Below, in pieces: positions 62,974 through 64,000 of a DNA stretch of 64,000 nt. The notes beneath the pieces are model-generated. The model saw only the letters and a list, made by a program, of their open reading frames with translations, was not told where the DNA came from and did no database searches. The stretch lies in assembly GCF_014897675.1 (NCBI RefSeq), contig NZ_JABUXU010000016.1:1-64000 (forward strand), written 5' to 3'. Numbering within the stretch: the stretch's first letter is position 1; each line of letters begins with the position of its first letter. The stretch is from Advenella sp. FME57. GTDB lineage: Bacteria; Pseudomonadota; Gammaproteobacteria; Burkholderiales; Burkholderiaceae_B. Both the position numbers and the translations under genes were made by a program.

Positions 62974-63435
62974 ATGATTTCGCATTCACTGTGTGCACAA
63001 AAATACTTCGAAGATTTTGAAATCGGAGAAAGGTTCAATATACCTTCAAGGACCATGACCGATGCGTTGTTTGCGGCCTTCCAACTGGCCAGCGGCGATA
63101 ATCATCCGGTGCACTATGACGTGGAGTACTGTCGGGCTCACGGCATGCCGCATATGCTGGCGCATGGGTTCCAGGTGCTCATTCAGACAGCGGCCGGTGC
63201 CGGTCTATTTCCACACTGTGTGGAAGAGTCCCTGAAAGCCTTTATCGAACAAAGCAGCAAATTTCTTAATCCGGTTTTTGTAGGCGATACGCTCTATTGC
63301 TCTTTGGTGGTCTCTGAACTGATTCCCGGGCGTACAACCGGTGTGCTGGTGATGCAATCGACCATTATCAATCAGAATGAAATTGTCGTACTGGAAGGCA
63401 CACAAAAATATCTGCTTCGTAAAAGACAAGTGTAA
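62974..63435 (+). CDS. MaoC-like hydratase
   Basis: A 153-residue single hot-dog domain protein of the MaoC/R-hydratase type. The active-site motif with Asp and His is in LASGDNHPVHYDVEYCRAHG. Such enzymes hydrate 2-enoyl-CoA or act on mesaconyl-CoA-like substrates. The start MISHSLCAQKYFEDFEIGER leads into FEIGERFNIPSRTMTD, the usual first strand. It lies between a Bug receptor gene and a CoA-transferase gene, which suggests breakdown of an imported organic acid as its CoA ester. Confidence 0.9.
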   Translation: MISHSLCAQKYFEDFEIGERFNIPSRTMTDALFAAFQLASGDNHPVHYDVEYCRAHGMPHMLAHGFQVLIQTAAGAGLFPHCVEESLKAFIEQSSKFLNPVFVGDTLYCSLVVSELIPGRTTGVLVMQSTIINQNEIVVLEGTQKYLLRKRQV

Positions 63436-63519
63436 TTGATCCGCATACATTCGCGCCTGGTGCAGTGCTTCGGGCAGCGTATAGATAAAGCATAAGCAAT
63501 CACGATATTGGAAAAACAG

Positions 63520-64000
63520 ATGCGTCCGCTTCAAGGAATACAAATATTAGACCTTAGCAAAGTTCTTGCCGGCCCGTTATGCGGACAGTACCTTGGCGAT
63601 CTTGGCGCCGATGTCATTAAAGTCGAGCCGCCCGGCTCCGGCGATGAAACGCGCGGTTGGTTACCCCAAAAAGACGGGGAATCGGCTTCGTTTATGGCGG
63701 TCAACCATAACAAGCGGGGCCTTGCTCTGGATTTGAAGTCTCCGGAAGGCAAACAAATCGTTCGCGAATTGGTGACGCGCGCTGACGTGGTCATACAGGG
63801 GTTTGGCGCCGGTACGGCGCAGCGACTTGGCGTTGACTACCAGAGCTTGCGCGACATCAACTCCAACCTTATTTATTGCGAAATATCAGGATACGGGCGC
63901 GATGGCCCCTGGGACGACGAGCCTGGATACGATGTCATGTTGCAGGCGTTCAGTGGCATGATCAGCACTATTGGTCAGAAAGACGGCCCCCAGGCGCGCG
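63520..64000 (+). CDS. Family III CoA-transferase (CaiB/BaiF), N-terminal part
   Basis: Starts at ATG 63520 with MRPLQGIQILDLSKVLAGPL and runs off the window after 160 codons. It has LGDLGADVIKVEPPGSGDET, then NKRGLALDLKSPEGKQIVRE and GPWDDEPGYDVMLQAFSGMI, in which the aspartate after Gly-Tyr is the catalytic residue that forms the aspartyl-CoA thioester. It follows MaoC by 84 bp. Transfer of CoA to an imported carboxylic acid is likely; the acid is unknown. Confidence 0.92.
   Translation, partial: MRPLQGIQILDLSKVLAGPLCGQYLGDLGADVIKVEPPGSGDETRGWLPQKDGESASFMAVNHNKRGLALDLKSPEGKQIVRELVTRADVVIQGFGAGTAQRLGVDYQSLRDINSNLIYCEISGYGRDGPWDDEPGYDVMLQAFSGMISTIGQKDGPQAR

Overview
The window reads as a chromosomal segment of a betaproteobacterium of the family Alcaligenaceae. 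The signs are tripartite-tricarboxylate (Bug/TctC) substrate-binding proteins, divergent LysR regulators, a complete sulfoacetate cluster, DUF4148- and DUF3025-type proteins and a moderately high G+C content. An Advenella-like organism fits best, but the genus is an inference. No rRNA, tRNA, CRISPR array or intact insertion sequence was seen.

Layout. 1-2.7 kb: a partial membrane protein, rpoN (sigma-54) and bfd. 3.0-6.5 kb: a more A/T-rich accessory block (LysR regulator, Bug solute-binding protein, sulfatase) lying between bfd and a bacterioferritin gene. 6.9-16 kb: bacterioferritin lacking most ferroxidase residues, an MFS exporter with a divergent Fe-S-type regulator, a SnoaL-like protein, prfC, an amidase remnant, nhaA and a RES/Xre toxin-antitoxin pair. 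16.4-24.8 kb: lemA with two TPM-domain genes, a GTPase/DUF2868 pair, YkvA, GlsB, EamA and a Tat-exported SorA-type sulfite dehydrogenase. 25-29 kb: an iron-type ABC importer. 29.5-34.2 kb: a dihydrolipoyl dehydrogenase, a peroxiredoxin-glutaredoxin fusion, a LysO-type lysine exporter and a GNAT acetyltransferase. 34.4-38.3 kb: a basic amino acid ABC importer and a TauE/SafE exporter. 38.4-49.6 kb: DUF3025, CreA, an S4-domain protein, ggt, nitronate monooxygenase, a nitroreductase/CoA-transferase/MFS operon and a pirin with divergent LysR. 50-60.2 kb: an SMP-30 lactonase with a TRAP transporter, then a cluster matching sauRSTU. 60.2-64 kb: two gene fragments joined together, then a LysR gene opposite a Bug gene with an in-frame stop, a MaoC hydratase and the start of a CoA-transferase.

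Sulfur chemistry recurs: sulfatase, SorA-like sulfite dehydrogenase, TauE/SafE exporter and the sulfoacetate genes. In the known pathway SauU imports sulfoacetate, SauT forms sulfoacetyl-CoA and SauS reduces it to sulfoacetaldehyde. Xsc would then release sulfite, which SorA could oxidise or TauE could export. Xsc and Pta are not in this window, so the complete route is an inference.

The strongest oddities are the bacterioferritin without a ferroxidase centre, the sauRSTU/TRAP/SMP-30 neighbourhood with its palindromic operators, the RES-Xre pair with an operator inside its promoter, a 37-codon ORF overlapping the lactonase start, and a Bug gene interrupted by a single TGA.
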